Source: Limnobacter sp. SAORIC-580
GTDB lineage: Bacteria; Pseudomonadota; Gammaproteobacteria; Burkholderiales; Burkholderiaceae_B
Assembly: GCF_013004065.1 (NCBI RefSeq)
Contig: NZ_CP053084.1
Span: forward strand, 1,550,001 to 1,614,000
Direction: 5' to 3'
Length of the DNA: 64,000 nt
The position numbers were made by a program, and so were the translations under genes. This document shows, piece by piece, positions 26,298-35,782 of this stretch. The first letter of the stretch is position 1. Each line of letters begins with the position of its first letter. The notes beneath the pieces are model-generated. The model was given only the letters and a program-made list of their open reading frames with translations, was not told where the DNA came from and did not search any database.

Positions 26298-26948
26298 ATG
26301 AACAGAAACGAACAAATTTCCGCGATGTTGGATGGCGAGCTTGATGAGGTTGAGCTTAAATTCCTTCTTGAGGCCATGGGGGCTGAAGAAGCCCAGACCT
26401 GGCAAGGCTATTGCGCGGTGGGCGACTTGATTCGTTCCAGCGAGATGATTGCATTTCACTCTCCGGATTTAGTAGGGCGCATTGCGGCAAGTCTTGAAAG
26501 TGAACCAACAGTGGTCGCGCCGGTGCTAGCTACCCAAATTGGTCGTCAAACTGCGTTGCAACGCTTGTTTGCGGCAGGGCGCTCGCGCCGTTTGTTGGCC
26601 TCGGTGGCTGCGGTGGGGTTTTTCAGCTTTGCATTGAACCAGGCAGTTCCGCCCTTGGACAGCCAGGTTCAAATGGTTCGAACGCAAGCAGTCGAAAACA
26701 CATTTACGGATCAAGAGCTGGCACTTTGGCAAGAGTATTTCATGGCCCATCAGCAAAACAGCATTCGAGGCGGGTTGTCCGGTGTGTCCCCGATTGCCCG
26801 GGTGGAAGCTGATCGCCCGATGCTGGACAATACAGAAACCATCATCGTGAACAATTCTGGCGCTGGTGAATGGATGAATGTGTGGGAACCTTCCCCATAC
26901 AGCACGGACCCCAGCGTTGAGTTCAACTACGTTTCATCCAGCCGCTAA
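26298..26948 (+). CDS. rseA: Anti-sigma factor RseA (MucA-like)
   Basis: A 216-residue single-pass membrane protein. The cytoplasmic anti-sigma domain begins MNRNEQISAMLDGELDEVE, typical of RseA. A TM helix (LLASVAAVGFFSFALNQ) lies near residues 98-115, and the remainder is periplasmic. It should hold RpoE inactive until site-1 and site-2 proteolysis. A GTG at 26286 in frame is an alternative start. Confidence 0.92.
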   Translation: MNRNEQISAMLDGELDEVELKFLLEAMGAEEAQTWQGYCAVGDLIRSSEMIAFHSPDLVGRIAASLESEPTVVAPVLATQIGRQTALQRLFAAGRSRRLLASVAAVGFFSFALNQAVPPLDSQVQMVRTQAVENTFTDQELALWQEYFMAHQQNSIRGGLSGVSPIARVEADRPMLDNTETIIVNNSGAGEWMNVWEPSPYSTDPSVEFNYVSSSR

Positions 26949-26962
26949 ATGACATTGAAACC

Positions 26963-27943
26963 ATGAAGATGTACCGCCCGTTTCACTTTGCCAAACATGT
27001 TGCAACCGGCGTTTTGTTGGCTTCGGTGGCTTTGACCGCTCAGGCAGACCAAAGCCTATGGAGTTTGGTGTGGGCCAGCCATGATCAAGCCAAGTTCTTG
27101 AGCTATTCCGGGTTGTTGATCACCGAGTCTGGCAAACATTCCCAAACCAGCAAGTTGCTGCATCAAGCAACAGCGGGCAGCGAGTTCGAGGTTCTTGAGC
27201 GTTTGGATGGGCAGCCCGCAAAATGGATTCGACACAACGATCAAATTCAGTGTGTGATCCCCGATCGGAAAATGATTTTGACCGAGCGGCGCCACACTTC
27301 GATCGCCTTTCCCCGAGTACTTGCGGGTGCTGACGGCTCCAATTCACTTGAAAAACTGTACACGATCAGCGAAATGCCGGGGCGCCGAGTGGCTGGCCGT
27401 GCAGTCCGGGTGCTGAAGTTGACCCCCAAAGATGATCTGCGTTACGAATACCGTTTGTATGTGGATCGCGAAAACAAGCTTTTAATGCGTTCAGAATTGT
27501 ATTCTCCGCAGGGTGAAGTTCTTGAAAACGTGGGTTTCAAGGAAATATCATTTGAACCGGCATTGATTGAAAACCCCTCTTTGGTCAAAGCGGGACCAGG
27601 TTGGCGAACCAGTAGTACCGAAGTGCGTACACTCACGTCCGATGAATTAAGTTACGATTTGCCAGATCTTGCGTTTGGGTTCAAGAAGGCTGACACGGTT
27701 TGCAGGGTAAAGTCCAAAGACGATCAAATTCACCAAACAGTGTATTCGGATGGTTTGTCGACTTTGTCTGTGTTTATTCAGAAAGTTCAGGCCAATCACT
27801 CCATGCCGCAAGTGCCCATGAGCCACGGCGCAGTGATGTCGAAGTCTGAAACTCAGGGGCAACACCTGGTGACAGTGCTGGGTGAAGTTCCCGAGAAAAC
27901 CTTGGGACTGTTTCTTAAGTCCGTTCGTTGGAAGTCTCAATAA
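26963..27943 (+). CDS. rseB: Sigma-E regulatory protein RseB (MucB)
   Basis: A 326-residue periplasmic protein with an N-terminal signal peptide ending TAQA near residue 28. It has the two-domain MucB/RseB pattern: a LolA-like fold (SYSGLLITESGKHSQ, RRVAGRAVRVLKLTPKD, YRLYVDRENKLLMRSELY) and a C-terminal domain from about residue 215. RseB protects RseA from cleavage and senses lipoprotein or LPS mislocalisation in relatives. It lies 14 nt after rseA. Confidence 0.93.
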   Translation: MKMYRPFHFAKHVATGVLLASVALTAQADQSLWSLVWASHDQAKFLSYSGLLITESGKHSQTSKLLHQATAGSEFEVLERLDGQPAKWIRHNDQIQCVIPDRKMILTERRHTSIAFPRVLAGADGSNSLEKLYTISEMPGRRVAGRAVRVLKLTPKDDLRYEYRLYVDRENKLLMRSELYSPQGEVLENVGFKEISFEPALIENPSLVKAGPGWRTSSTEVRTLTSDELSYDLPDLAFGFKKADTVCRVKSKDDQIHQTVYSDGLSTLSVFIQKVQANHSMPQVPMSHGAVMSKSETQGQHLVTVLGEVPEKTLGLFLKSVRWKSQ

Positions 27944-27958
27944 CAAGGAAATTTTTAA

Positions 27959-29443
27959 ATGAGATCTGAAGTGTTGAATTCCCGAAATTTTGTATGGATG
28001 GCCTTTTTTTTGCTGGCCACCCTGTTTTTTGCAGGTGCAGTGCCAGCCCATGCGCAGACCAACTCGCGCGGCTTGCCTGACTTTTCCGATTTGGTGGACC
28101 GTGTTGGCCCAGCAGTGGTCAACATTCGCACCACTCAAAAAGTAAGCCAGAATCCGCAGGGCTTCCCCGGTTTTCCGGGTATGGATCCCAACGATCCGTT
28201 TTTCGAGTTTTTCCGCAGATTCATGCCGCCCGGCACACCCATGCCAGGACAGCCGGGTCAGCCTGGACAGGCGCCTCGTGGTGGTCAGCAGGCCCCCGAA
28301 CGTGAAGTGCCGAGTGGTGTTGGATCGGGCTTCGTGATTGATTCTGATGGCTATCTTTTGACCAATCATCATGTGGTGGATGGTGCTGAATCAATTATTG
28401 TGACTTTCCCTGACAAGCGTGAATTCAAGGGCAAGGTCATTGGTTCAGACCAGCGGACTGACGTTGCTTTGGTCAAAATTGAAGGCAAAAGCCTGCCATT
28501 CCTGAAAATCGGCAATGTGAACAACACCAAGGTAGGTCAATGGGTCGTTGCGATCGGCTCACCTTTCGGTCTTGAGAACTCAGTAACCGCAGGGATTGTG
28601 AGTGCCAAAGGGCGCGACACGGGCGAGTATTTGCCTTTTATTCAAACGGATGTGGCGGTGAACCCTGGTAATTCTGGCGGTCCGCTGTTGAATCTGGATG
28701 GAGAAGTCATTGGCATCAACTCCCAGATCTACAGCCGCACCGGCGGCTTCATGGGCATTTCCTTCGCCATTCCGATTGACGAAGCCATGCGTGTGGCCAA
28801 GCAATTGCGCGAGAACGGCAAAGTAAGCCGGGGGCGCATTGGTGTGGGCATCGGCGAAGTGGATAAAGATGTAGCCAAGGCTTTGGGACTTGATTCCGCT
28901 GTGGGTGCGCTGGTGGGTTCGGTCGGCAAAGACAGTCCGGCTGACAAAGCCGGTGTGATTGCGGGCGATATTATTTTGCGATTTGATGGCAAGAAAGTGG
29001 AGAAGGCCTCCGACTTGCCGCGTATTGTGGGTGAAACCAAGCCAGGAAGCAAAGTGAACATGGTGTTGTGGCGTAAGGGTGCCGAGAAAACCGTGTCGAT
29101 TACCGTGGCAGAGTTTGAAACCGAGGCGGCAAAACCGGCAGCGGCACCTGCTGAAAAACCAAAGCCTGTTGAGGCCGACAAACTTGGTTTGACTGTGACT
29201 GATCCAACTGCGCAAGAGAAATCTGCCTTGAATCTCACGGGTGGTGTGGTGGTGCGCAATGCGGTGGGTATGGCCGCATCGGCAGGTATCACCGCGGGTG
29301 ATGTCATTTTGCGAGTGGGTCGAACCGACATCACCTCGGCCAAGCAGTTTGCCGACTTGGTGAAGGCGATTCCAAAGGGGCAGGCAGCCCCAATGTTGGT
29401 ACGTCGTGGAGAGAACTCTTTCTTCGTGGTGCTGACACCCTGA
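27959..29443 (+). CDS. mucD: Periplasmic serine protease MucD (DegP/HtrA family)
   Basis: A 494-residue protease-chaperone of the envelope. A signal peptide ends near AHAQ (about residue 31). The catalytic triad is His in NHHVVDGA (near residue 137), Asp in RTDVALVKI (near 166) and Ser in NPGNSGGPLL (near 238). A Gly/Pro/Gln-rich loop (PGQPGQPGQAPRGG) precedes the protease core. Two PDZ domains follow, separated by an Ala/Pro/Lys linker. It is the last gene of the rpoE operon; the gap to lepA contains a terminator. Confidence 0.96.
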   Translation: MRSEVLNSRNFVWMAFFLLATLFFAGAVPAHAQTNSRGLPDFSDLVDRVGPAVVNIRTTQKVSQNPQGFPGFPGMDPNDPFFEFFRRFMPPGTPMPGQPGQPGQAPRGGQQAPEREVPSGVGSGFVIDSDGYLLTNHHVVDGAESIIVTFPDKREFKGKVIGSDQRTDVALVKIEGKSLPFLKIGNVNNTKVGQWVVAIGSPFGLENSVTAGIVSAKGRDTGEYLPFIQTDVAVNPGNSGGPLLNLDGEVIGINSQIYSRTGGFMGISFAIPIDEAMRVAKQLRENGKVSRGRIGVGIGEVDKDVAKALGLDSAVGALVGSVGKDSPADKAGVIAGDIILRFDGKKVEKASDLPRIVGETKPGSKVNMVLWRKGAEKTVSITVAEFETEAAKPAAAPAEKPKPVEADKLGLTVTDPTAQEKSALNLTGGVVVRNAVGMAASAGITAGDVILRVGRTDITSAKQFADLVKAIPKGQAAPMLVRRGENSFFVVLTP

Positions 29444-29534
29444 GCCTTTAGTTCTGAACAACTCGGCAGGCCTCGCGAAATATGCTGTAAAGCAAGGCCT
29501 GATCGGGTAAAATGACACGTTACCGAAATTTTCA

Positions 29535-29557
29535 GGGGGCCAAGCAGCCCCCTTTTT
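29535..29557 (+). terminator. Terminator of the rpoE-mucD operon, abutting lepA
   Basis: GGGGGC (29535-29540), a 6-nt loop, GCCCCC (29547-29552) and five Ts end at 29557. The first possible lepA start codon is only 2 nt further on, so the hairpin occupies the place where a ribosome binding site would be. Confidence 0.7.
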
Positions 29558-29567
29558 AATGATGCAA

Positions 29568-31361
29568 ATGCAGCACATACGCAATTTTTCGATCATCGCC
29601 CACATTGATCACGGGAAATCCACGCTTGCCGACCGCTTGATTCAGAAATGCGGTGGCTTGAGCGACCGGGAAATGGATTCTCAAGTGCTTGATTCGATGG
29701 ACATTGAGCGAGAGCGTGGCATCACGATCAAAGCGCAGACCGCCGCGCTCACCTACAAAGCCAAAGACGGCAACACCTATTTGCTCAATTTGATTGACAC
29801 ACCGGGGCACGTTGATTTTTCTTACGAAGTAAGCCGGTCATTGTCAGCCTGCGAGGGCGCTTTGCTGGTTGTTGATGCCTCGCAGGGCGTAGAGGCCCAA
29901 ACCGTGGCCAATTGCTACACAGCCTTGGATCTGGGTGTTGAAGTATTGCCCGTGTTGAACAAAATTGATTTGCCACAAGCCGACCCTGAAAATGCCAAAT
30001 CCGAAATTGAAGATGTGATTGGCATTGATGCTTCGGAGGCCATTGCCATTTCCGCAAAAACCGGTCTTGGTGTGGACGAGGTACTGGAGCTGATCGTCAA
30101 CAAGGTGCCACCTGCTCGCGGCAGTCGCGATGCACCTTTGCAAGCCTTGATCATCGACAGCTGGTTTGACAACTATGTGGGTGTGGTGATGTTGGTCCGC
30201 GTGATCAACGGTGTGCTCAACCGCAAAGACAAAATCAAGTTGATGGCCACGGGCGACACTTACATTGCGGACGACGTGGGTGTGTTTACGCCCAAGTCGG
30301 TTGCGCGTGAATCGCTGTCTGCTGGCGAAGTGGGGTACATCAACGCGGGTATCAAATTGCTTGAGAGCGCCAAGGTTGGCGACACAGTCACCTTGGCTGG
30401 CAAGCCCGCTGACAAACCCCTGCCTGGTTTCAAGGAAGTGCAGTCGCAGGTGTTTGCAGGTTTGTTCCCTGTGGAATCAAATCAATACGAGGCCTTGCGT
30501 GAGGCTTTGGACAAATTGCGTTTGAACGATGCTGCCCTGAATTACGAGCCCGAGGTGTCTCAGGCTTTGGGTTTTGGTTTCCGTTGCGGTTTCCTTGGCA
30601 TGTTGCACATGGACATTGTGCAGGAGCGCCTGGAACGCGAATTTGACATGGACTTGATTACGACCGCCCCCACGGTGGTATATGAAATCAAGCAGCGCGA
30701 TGGCACCATACTTCGCGTGGACAATCCGTCGAAAATGCCTGATCTGAGCCGGGTCGACGAAATTCGTGAACCGATTGTGATTGTGAATTTGTTGATGCCG
30801 CAAGAGTATGTGGGGTCGGTAATGACGCTGTGCACGGGGCGGCGTGGTACACAAACCAATATGGTTTACCACGGGCGGCAGGTGCGTATTACGTTTGAGA
30901 TGCCCATGGCCGAGATCGTTCTCGACTTTTTCGACAAACTGAAATCGACTTCGCGTGGCTACGCGTCCATGGACTATTCCTTCAAGGAATACAGGCCGGC
31001 AGACATTGTGAAAGTGGACATGTTGATTAACGGTGAGAAAGTGGATGCCTTGTCGATCATGGTTCACCGAAGCAATGCGGTTTACCGTGGCCGTGCAGTG
31101 GCAGGCAAAATGCGGGAAATCATTTCTCGTCAAATGTTTGACGTGGCAATTCAAGCGGCGATCGGCGCCAATATTATTGCCCGTGAAACTGTGAAAGCCT
31201 TGCGTAAAAACGTGTTGGCCAAGTGTTACGGCGGCGATATTTCACGCAAGAAAAAGCTGTTGGAAAAGCAGAAGGCAGGTAAGAAACGCATGAAGCAGGT
31301 CGGTAACGTGGAAATTCCGCAAGAGGCGTTTTTGGCCATTCTCCAAGTGGAAGACAAATAA
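29568..31361 (+). CDS. lepA: Elongation factor 4 (LepA)
   Basis: A 597-residue translational GTPase that acts on stalled or back-translocating ribosomes. G motifs: [14 protein letters not shown] (G1), RGITIKAQ (G2), [12 protein letters not shown] (G3), NKIDLPQA (G4). The LepA-specific C-terminal domain ends [20 protein letters not shown]. ATGs at 29559, 29562 and 29568 are possible; the last gives the family start [17 protein letters not shown]. None has a clear ribosome binding site because a terminator hairpin lies immediately upstream. It is followed by lepB after 2 nt. Confidence 0.96.
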   Translation: MQHIRNFSIIAHIDHGKSTLADRLIQKCGGLSDREMDSQVLDSMDIERERGITIKAQTAALTYKAKDGNTYLLNLIDTPGHVDFSYEVSRSLSACEGALLVVDASQGVEAQTVANCYTALDLGVEVLPVLNKIDLPQADPENAKSEIEDVIGIDASEAIAISAKTGLGVDEVLELIVNKVPPARGSRDAPLQALIIDSWFDNYVGVVMLVRVINGVLNRKDKIKLMATGDTYIADDVGVFTPKSVARESLSAGEVGYINAGIKLLESAKVGDTVTLAGKPADKPLPGFKEVQSQVFAGLFPVESNQYEALREALDKLRLNDAALNYEPEVSQALGFGFRCGFLGMLHMDIVQERLEREFDMDLITTAPTVVYEIKQRDGTILRVDNPSKMPDLSRVDEIREPIVIVNLLMPQEYVGSVMTLCTGRRGTQTNMVYHGRQVRITFEMPMAEIVLDFFDKLKSTSRGYASMDYSFKEYRPADIVKVDMLINGEKVDALSIMVHRSNAVYRGRAVAGKMREIISRQMFDVAIQAAIGANIIARETVKALRKNVLAKCYGGDISRKKKLLEKQKAGKKRMKQVGNVEIPQEAFLAILQVEDK

Positions 31362-31363
31362 CA

Positions 31364-32230
31364 ATGAATTTTTCCCTGATCCTGTTTTTGCTGGTGTTGT
31401 TCACCGGCTTTTTCTATGTGCTTGATGTGTTTGTGTTCAAGCCAAAACGAAAAATGGCAGCAGAGCAAGCCTTGGCTGGTGCGGGGGGCAATGCCAACCT
31501 GAATGGTGATGCCGAAAGGCGAATTCGCCAGCAGTACATGAAGCAGCCCTTGTGGCTGGAATACAGTGCAAGCTTCTTTCCGGTCATTTTGTTTGTGTTT
31601 GTGTTGCGCTCGTTTGTGGTGGAGCCGTTCAAAATTCCATCTGGATCGATGATTCCAACTTTGCTGATTGGCGACCTTATCCTGGTGAACAAATTCACCT
31701 ACGGTATTCGCTTGCCAATCGTCGACAAAAAAATCATTCCAATCAATGATCCTCAGCGTGGCGATGTCATGGTGTTTCGTTACCCGCTTGACCCCTCCCT
31801 TGATTACATCAAGCGCGTGGTGGGCGTGGGTGGTGACGTGGTGGAATATCGAAACAAGAAGCTGTCGATTAATGGTCAGGTACTGCCAGTGAAACAACTG
31901 GACAAGTACTACGACCCCAATAATTTTTCTTATTCACTGCAATTTCAGGAAACCCTGGGCGGTAAAAAACACCTGGTATTGAATGATGAAGATGCGCCGC
32001 CTTACGTGATTGGTGCGCAGTCGTTCAGGAATCGGGACAACTGCAAATACGATGTCACAGGCTTTCGCTGTGTGGTACCGCAGGGGCATTATTTCATGAT
32101 GGGCGACAACCGGGACAACTCAAGCGACAGCCGTATCTGGGGCTTCGTTTCGGATGAGCAAGTGGTTGGCAAGGCATTTTTGGTGTGGATGAACTTCAAT
32201 GACTTTTCCCGAATTGGCTTGTTTCATTAA
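31364..32230 (+). CDS. lepB: Signal peptidase I LepB
   Basis: A 288-residue inner-membrane protease that removes Sec and Tat signal peptides. TM helices lie at residues 4-22 and about 62-80, and the catalytic domain is periplasmic. The nucleophile Ser is in IPSGSMIPTLLIGD (near 91) and the base Lys in LDYIKRVVGVGGD (near 147). MGDNRDNSSDSR is the conserved C-terminal box. The family order lepA-lepB-rnc-era is kept. Confidence 0.96.
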   Translation: MNFSLILFLLVLFTGFFYVLDVFVFKPKRKMAAEQALAGAGGNANLNGDAERRIRQQYMKQPLWLEYSASFFPVILFVFVLRSFVVEPFKIPSGSMIPTLLIGDLILVNKFTYGIRLPIVDKKIIPINDPQRGDVMVFRYPLDPSLDYIKRVVGVGGDVVEYRNKKLSINGQVLPVKQLDKYYDPNNFSYSLQFQETLGGKKHLVLNDEDAPPYVIGAQSFRNRDNCKYDVTGFRCVVPQGHYFMMGDNRDNSSDSRIWGFVSDEQVVGKAFLVWMNFNDFSRIGLFH

Positions 32231-32250
32231 AGCCAGCTTGGAGGTATTGA

Positions 32251-32967
32251 GTGGATAGTTCAAAGTATTCAAGTCTTGAAGCTGCATTGGGGTACTCGTT
32301 CAAAGACCAGGCCTTGCTTCACCTTGCCTTGACACATCGCAGCTACAGCAGCCATCACAACGAGCGTCTGGAATTTCTGGGTGACAGTGTACTGAACTGC
32401 GCGGCTTCCATTTTGTTGTTTGAAACGCATCCCGACATGGATGAGGGCAAAATGTCGCGTGTGCGCTCGCATCTGGTCAAACAAGACTGCTTGGCCATGG
32501 TGGGTCGCAATCTGTTGCTGGATCAATATTTGTTTCTGGGTGCGGGCGAGCTTCGCAGTGCGAAAACCATCAAGGACAGCATTGTTGCCGATGCACTTGA
32601 GGCCCTTTTTGGTGCCATCCTTCTGGATTCAGGCTTTGAGGCAGCACGCGATTGCGTGGTGCGTTTGCTCAAGCCTGTGATGCTTGAAACTCCAATCGAG
32701 TCCATGGGCAAAGACCCCAAAACCCGCCTGCAGGAATTGCTGCAGGGCAAGCGCATGAAACTGCCCATGTACCGTGTGTTGGTAGAGGGTGGAACCTCGG
32801 CCAGTCCCGAGTTTAGTGTGGAATGTGCGGTTGAAGACCTTGAAATTACCAAGGTTGGGCAGGGGCATTCTCGCCGGGTGGCTGAGCAGCACGCCGCGCA
32901 AGCGGTGCTTATCGAATTGCTTGAACGGGAGTATTCTGATCCCAATCAAGCCAGCAGGAGGCAATGA
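32251..32967 (+). CDS. rnc: Ribonuclease III
   Basis: A 238-residue double-strand-specific endoribonuclease that processes rRNA precursors. The signature NERLEFLGDSVLN carries the acidic metal ligands, DALEALFGAILLDSG adds the second acidic site, and a double-stranded RNA binding domain follows from about residue 155 (PKTRLQELLQGKRMKLP ... AEQHAAQAVL). The start is GTG with a GGAGG site. The era start lies 1 nt beyond its stop. Confidence 0.96.
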   Translation: MDSSKYSSLEAALGYSFKDQALLHLALTHRSYSSHHNERLEFLGDSVLNCAASILLFETHPDMDEGKMSRVRSHLVKQDCLAMVGRNLLLDQYLFLGAGELRSAKTIKDSIVADALEALFGAILLDSGFEAARDCVVRLLKPVMLETPIESMGKDPKTRLQELLQGKRMKLPMYRVLVEGGTSASPEFSVECAVEDLEITKVGQGHSRRVAEQHAAQAVLIELLEREYSDPNQASRRQ

Positions 32968-32968
32968 C

Positions 32969-33865
32969 ATGGCCGAATCAAAATGCGGCGTGATTGCCGT
33001 GGTGGGGCGCCCCAATGTGGGCAAGTCCACCCTTATGAATGGAATGATCGGCGAGCATTTGTCGATCACCTCCAGCAAGCCACAAACCACGCGTCACCGG
33101 GTGCTCGGTGTAATGACCGAGACCATCAAAGACGTGCCCACCCAGTTTATTTTTGTGGACACCCCCGGCTTTCAAACCAAGCATTCAAATGCCCTGAATA
33201 AAACCATGAACCGCGCCGTGCTCACTGCGTTGGCTGACGTGAATGTGATTTTGTGGGTGATAGAACAAGGCAAGTTGACCCCGACCGACATGAAAGTGCT
33301 GGAGTTGTGCCCCAAGGGTGTGCCACTGGTGGCGGTGGTGAACAAAGTGGACTTGCTGGAAAAGAAAGCCGAGATGTTGCCTTTTCTTCAAAAGGTAAGT
33401 GGGCAACGTAATTTTGATGCAATTGTGCCGTTGAGTGCGCAGGCCATTAAAAATCTGGATGCGCTAAAAGAAGCAGTGTCAGCCCTGTTGCCCGAGCAAC
33501 CTTTCTTTTACGACGAAGACACCCTGACGGACCGCCCTGAAAAATTTCTTGCCGCAGAGCGTATTCGGGAGAAGCTGTTTCGCTTGGTGGGCGATGAGTT
33601 GCCTTACACCTGCACAGTGGTGATCGATAAATTCGAGATTGAAGAAGGTCGCAGGGTTATTTATGCCTCGATCCTGGTGGATCGCTCTTCCCACAAGGCC
33701 ATGATTATTGGCAAGGGTGGCGAGAAACTGAAACGAATCGGTTCGGAAGCACGCCAGGACATGGAGCGTTTGTTTGGTGGCAGCGTGCATCTTGAAACCT
33801 GGGTGAAAGTGCGCAGTGGTTGGGCGGACAATGCAAGCCTGCTTCAAAGCCTGGGGTATGAATAA
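32969..33865 (+). CDS. era: GTPase Era
   Basis: A 298-residue GTPase that binds 16S rRNA during 30S assembly. G1 GRPNVGKSTLMN, G2 TRHRVLG, G3 DTPGFQ, G4 NKVDLL, then a KH RNA-binding domain with AMIIGKGGEKLKRIG. The ATG at 32969 has a GGAGG inside the end of rnc. The gene overlaps recO by 8 nt. Confidence 0.97.
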   Translation: MAESKCGVIAVVGRPNVGKSTLMNGMIGEHLSITSSKPQTTRHRVLGVMTETIKDVPTQFIFVDTPGFQTKHSNALNKTMNRAVLTALADVNVILWVIEQGKLTPTDMKVLELCPKGVPLVAVVNKVDLLEKKAEMLPFLQKVSGQRNFDAIVPLSAQAIKNLDALKEAVSALLPEQPFFYDEDTLTDRPEKFLAAERIREKLFRLVGDELPYTCTVVIDKFEIEEGRRVIYASILVDRSSHKAMIIGKGGEKLKRIGSEARQDMERLFGGSVHLETWVKVRSGWADNASLLQSLGYE

Positions 33866-34592
33866 CACTCGGTCCAACACTGATTTTGCCTATGTACTGC
33901 ACAGTGTGCCGTACAAGGAAACCAGTTTGATTGTTGAGCTGTTTTGCAAGGAACACGGGCGCCTGCCAGTGGTGGCGAAGGGCGCAAAAAGACCGCATTC
34001 AGGTTTGCGGGCAGTGTTGGTCAGCTTTCAGCCGCTTTCAGTGCGCTTTACTGGCAAGTCGGAAGTAAAAACCCTGATGCAAGCCGAGTGGCTGGGCGGT
34101 TTGATGTCGCCAGATGGCAAAGCATTGTTTGCAGCGTACTATCTGAATGAGCTGCTTATGCGCGGTTTAAGCCGTGAGGACACGCACCCTGATCTGTTTG
34201 AGTTGTATCAGAATACCTTGCTGGGTTTGGCTGGGGGCGATGACATGAATGTGTGTATTCGTCAGTTTGAGGTGGGCTTGCTTCAGTCCCTGGGCTACGG
34301 CTTTGATTGGCAACAAGACAGGGCCGGTGTTGCGATTGATCCCGATCGTCACTACGTGTGGCAAGAGCAGGAAGGCTGGGCTCCCTCAGACGGGGGAAAT
34401 GTAAACAATTCGACGAACAGCAGCGTTGAACAGCTAGTCCAGGGTTTGTGGATTGCTGAAATTCAGAATGGCATTTGGTCAAAGTCTGCTGCAAGTGCCT
34501 TGAAACCAATTACCCGCAAACTGTTGATGACGCACATTGCGCCGAATGGTTTGATGTCTAGAGTCTGGATGGAGCATTTGTTAAGAGCATGA
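33858..34592 (+). CDS. recO: DNA repair protein RecO
   Basis: A 244-residue recombination mediator that helps load RecA in the RecFOR pathway. The N-terminal OB fold shows [26 protein letters not shown] and [23 protein letters not shown]; the helical C-terminal part contains [20 protein letters not shown]. No zinc-finger cysteines are seen. It overlaps era upstream and pdxJ downstream, so the genes are co-transcribed. Confidence 0.94.
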   Translation: MNNTRSNTDFAYVLHSVPYKETSLIVELFCKEHGRLPVVAKGAKRPHSGLRAVLVSFQPLSVRFTGKSEVKTLMQAEWLGGLMSPDGKALFAAYYLNELLMRGLSREDTHPDLFELYQNTLLGLAGGDDMNVCIRQFEVGLLQSLGYGFDWQQDRAGVAIDPDRHYVWQEQEGWAPSDGGNVNNSTNSSVEQLVQGLWIAEIQNGIWSKSAASALKPITRKLLMTHIAPNGLMSRVWMEHLLRA

Positions 34593-35329
34593 TTGAACTC
34601 GGTGTAAACATTGATCACGTGGCCACGATCCGCCAGGCCCGCAGAGGGCACGAGCCCGATCCATTGAGGGCCGCATTGCTGGCGGAAGAGTATGGGGCGG
34701 ACGCCATCACCGTGCATGTTCGCGAGGACAGGCGCCACATGCAGGATGACGATGTACGCCGAATTCGACCTTTGATCAGCACACGCATGAACTTCGAATG
34801 CGCAGTTGTAGAGGAAATGATTCGCCTGGTGGAGGACGTAAAACCTCAGGATGTGTGTTTTGTGCCGGAACGCCGGGAAGAGGTAACCACTGAAGGTGGC
34901 CTGGATGTGATTGGTGGTTTTCACCTGATCGCGCCTGCTGTGGCACGCTTGAAAGACCAGGGAATGCGAATTTCGCTGTTCATTGATCCAGACTTGGATC
35001 AAATCGAGGCTGCTTTGAAATGTGGCGCAGACGCGATTGAGTTGCACACCGGGCGTTATGCCCACGCGCTGGGATCTGCGGTTGAGCTCGAGCTGTCCAG
35101 AATTCGGAAGTCGGCCAATTTCGGTGTGGCCGAAGGGTTGAGGGTAAACGCCGGGCACGGTTTGAACTACGACAATGTGCAGCCTGTGGCCGCGATTGAA
35201 ACCATTTCAGAGTTGAATATTGGGCACAGCATTGTAGCCAATGCGGTGTTCATGGGTTGGGAAGGCGCAATCAAGAAAATGAAAGAGTTGATGATTTCAG
35301 CGAAGTTGGAATCAATTCGGCCACGATAG
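34589..35329 (+). CDS. pdxJ: Pyridoxine 5'-phosphate synthase PdxJ
   Basis: A 246-residue TIM-barrel enzyme that makes pyridoxine phosphate from deoxyxylulose phosphate and aminoacetone phosphate. The opening [19 protein letters not shown] is diagnostic. [30 protein letters not shown] and [12 protein letters not shown] carry active-site residues. It overlaps recO by 4 nt. Confidence 0.97.
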   Translation: MIELGVNIDHVATIRQARRGHEPDPLRAALLAEEYGADAITVHVREDRRHMQDDDVRRIRPLISTRMNFECAVVEEMIRLVEDVKPQDVCFVPERREEVTTEGGLDVIGGFHLIAPAVARLKDQGMRISLFIDPDLDQIEAALKCGADAIELHTGRYAHALGSAVELELSRIRKSANFGVAEGLRVNAGHGLNYDNVQPVAAIETISELNIGHSIVANAVFMGWEGAIKKMKELMISAKLESIRPR

Positions 35330-35353
35330 GCTAAAAATAGGTTTAATTGCCCC

Positions 35354-35758
35354 ATGATAGACGACATTCTAGGTTTGGGTTGTGACATTCTCGAGGTGGG
35401 TCGTCTCGAGGGTTTGCTGCGCAAAGGCAGGGATGTGTTTATCAAGCGCGTGCTGACACCCGGCGAGATTGATGAATACGAGCGCCGGTCTGACAAATCG
35501 GCAATTCGAGGCACACTGTTTGTTGCAACACGCTATTGCGCCAAGGAGGCCTTTTCAAAGGCCATGGGCACAGGAGTGGGTGCCCAATTTTCGTTTCAGG
35601 ATTTGTCGGTGTTGAACAGCGATTCCGGGGCACCCGTTTTGGTCTATTCCGAACGCCTTGAGAATTGGTTACAGTCCCGCAGGGCTCAGGCAAAAATTTC
35701 CATCAGTGATGAACAGAATTACGTGATGTCAACGGTTATTTTGTATTCAAAACAATAA
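35354..35758 (+). CDS. acpS: Holo-ACP synthase AcpS
   Basis: A 134-residue phosphopantetheinyl transferase that activates acyl carrier protein. The N-terminal Mg-binding Asp is in LGLGCDILEVGRLE and the second motif is RYCAKEAFSKAMGTG with its Glu. It has normal length and sits after pdxJ, as in many proteobacteria. Its substrate AcpP is encoded at 23719. Confidence 0.95.
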   Translation: MIDDILGLGCDILEVGRLEGLLRKGRDVFIKRVLTPGEIDEYERRSDKSAIRGTLFVATRYCAKEAFSKAMGTGVGAQFSFQDLSVLNSDSGAPVLVYSERLENWLQSRRAQAKISISDEQNYVMSTVILYSKQ

Positions 35759-35782
35759 ATTACATTAAGGAATTCATTCAAT

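Noticed and set aside
28580..29605. 341-codon open frame on the minus strand opposite mucD
   Set aside because: It lies entirely over the conserved mucD gene and its translation is rich in Cys/His with no known domain; a codon-bias shadow.
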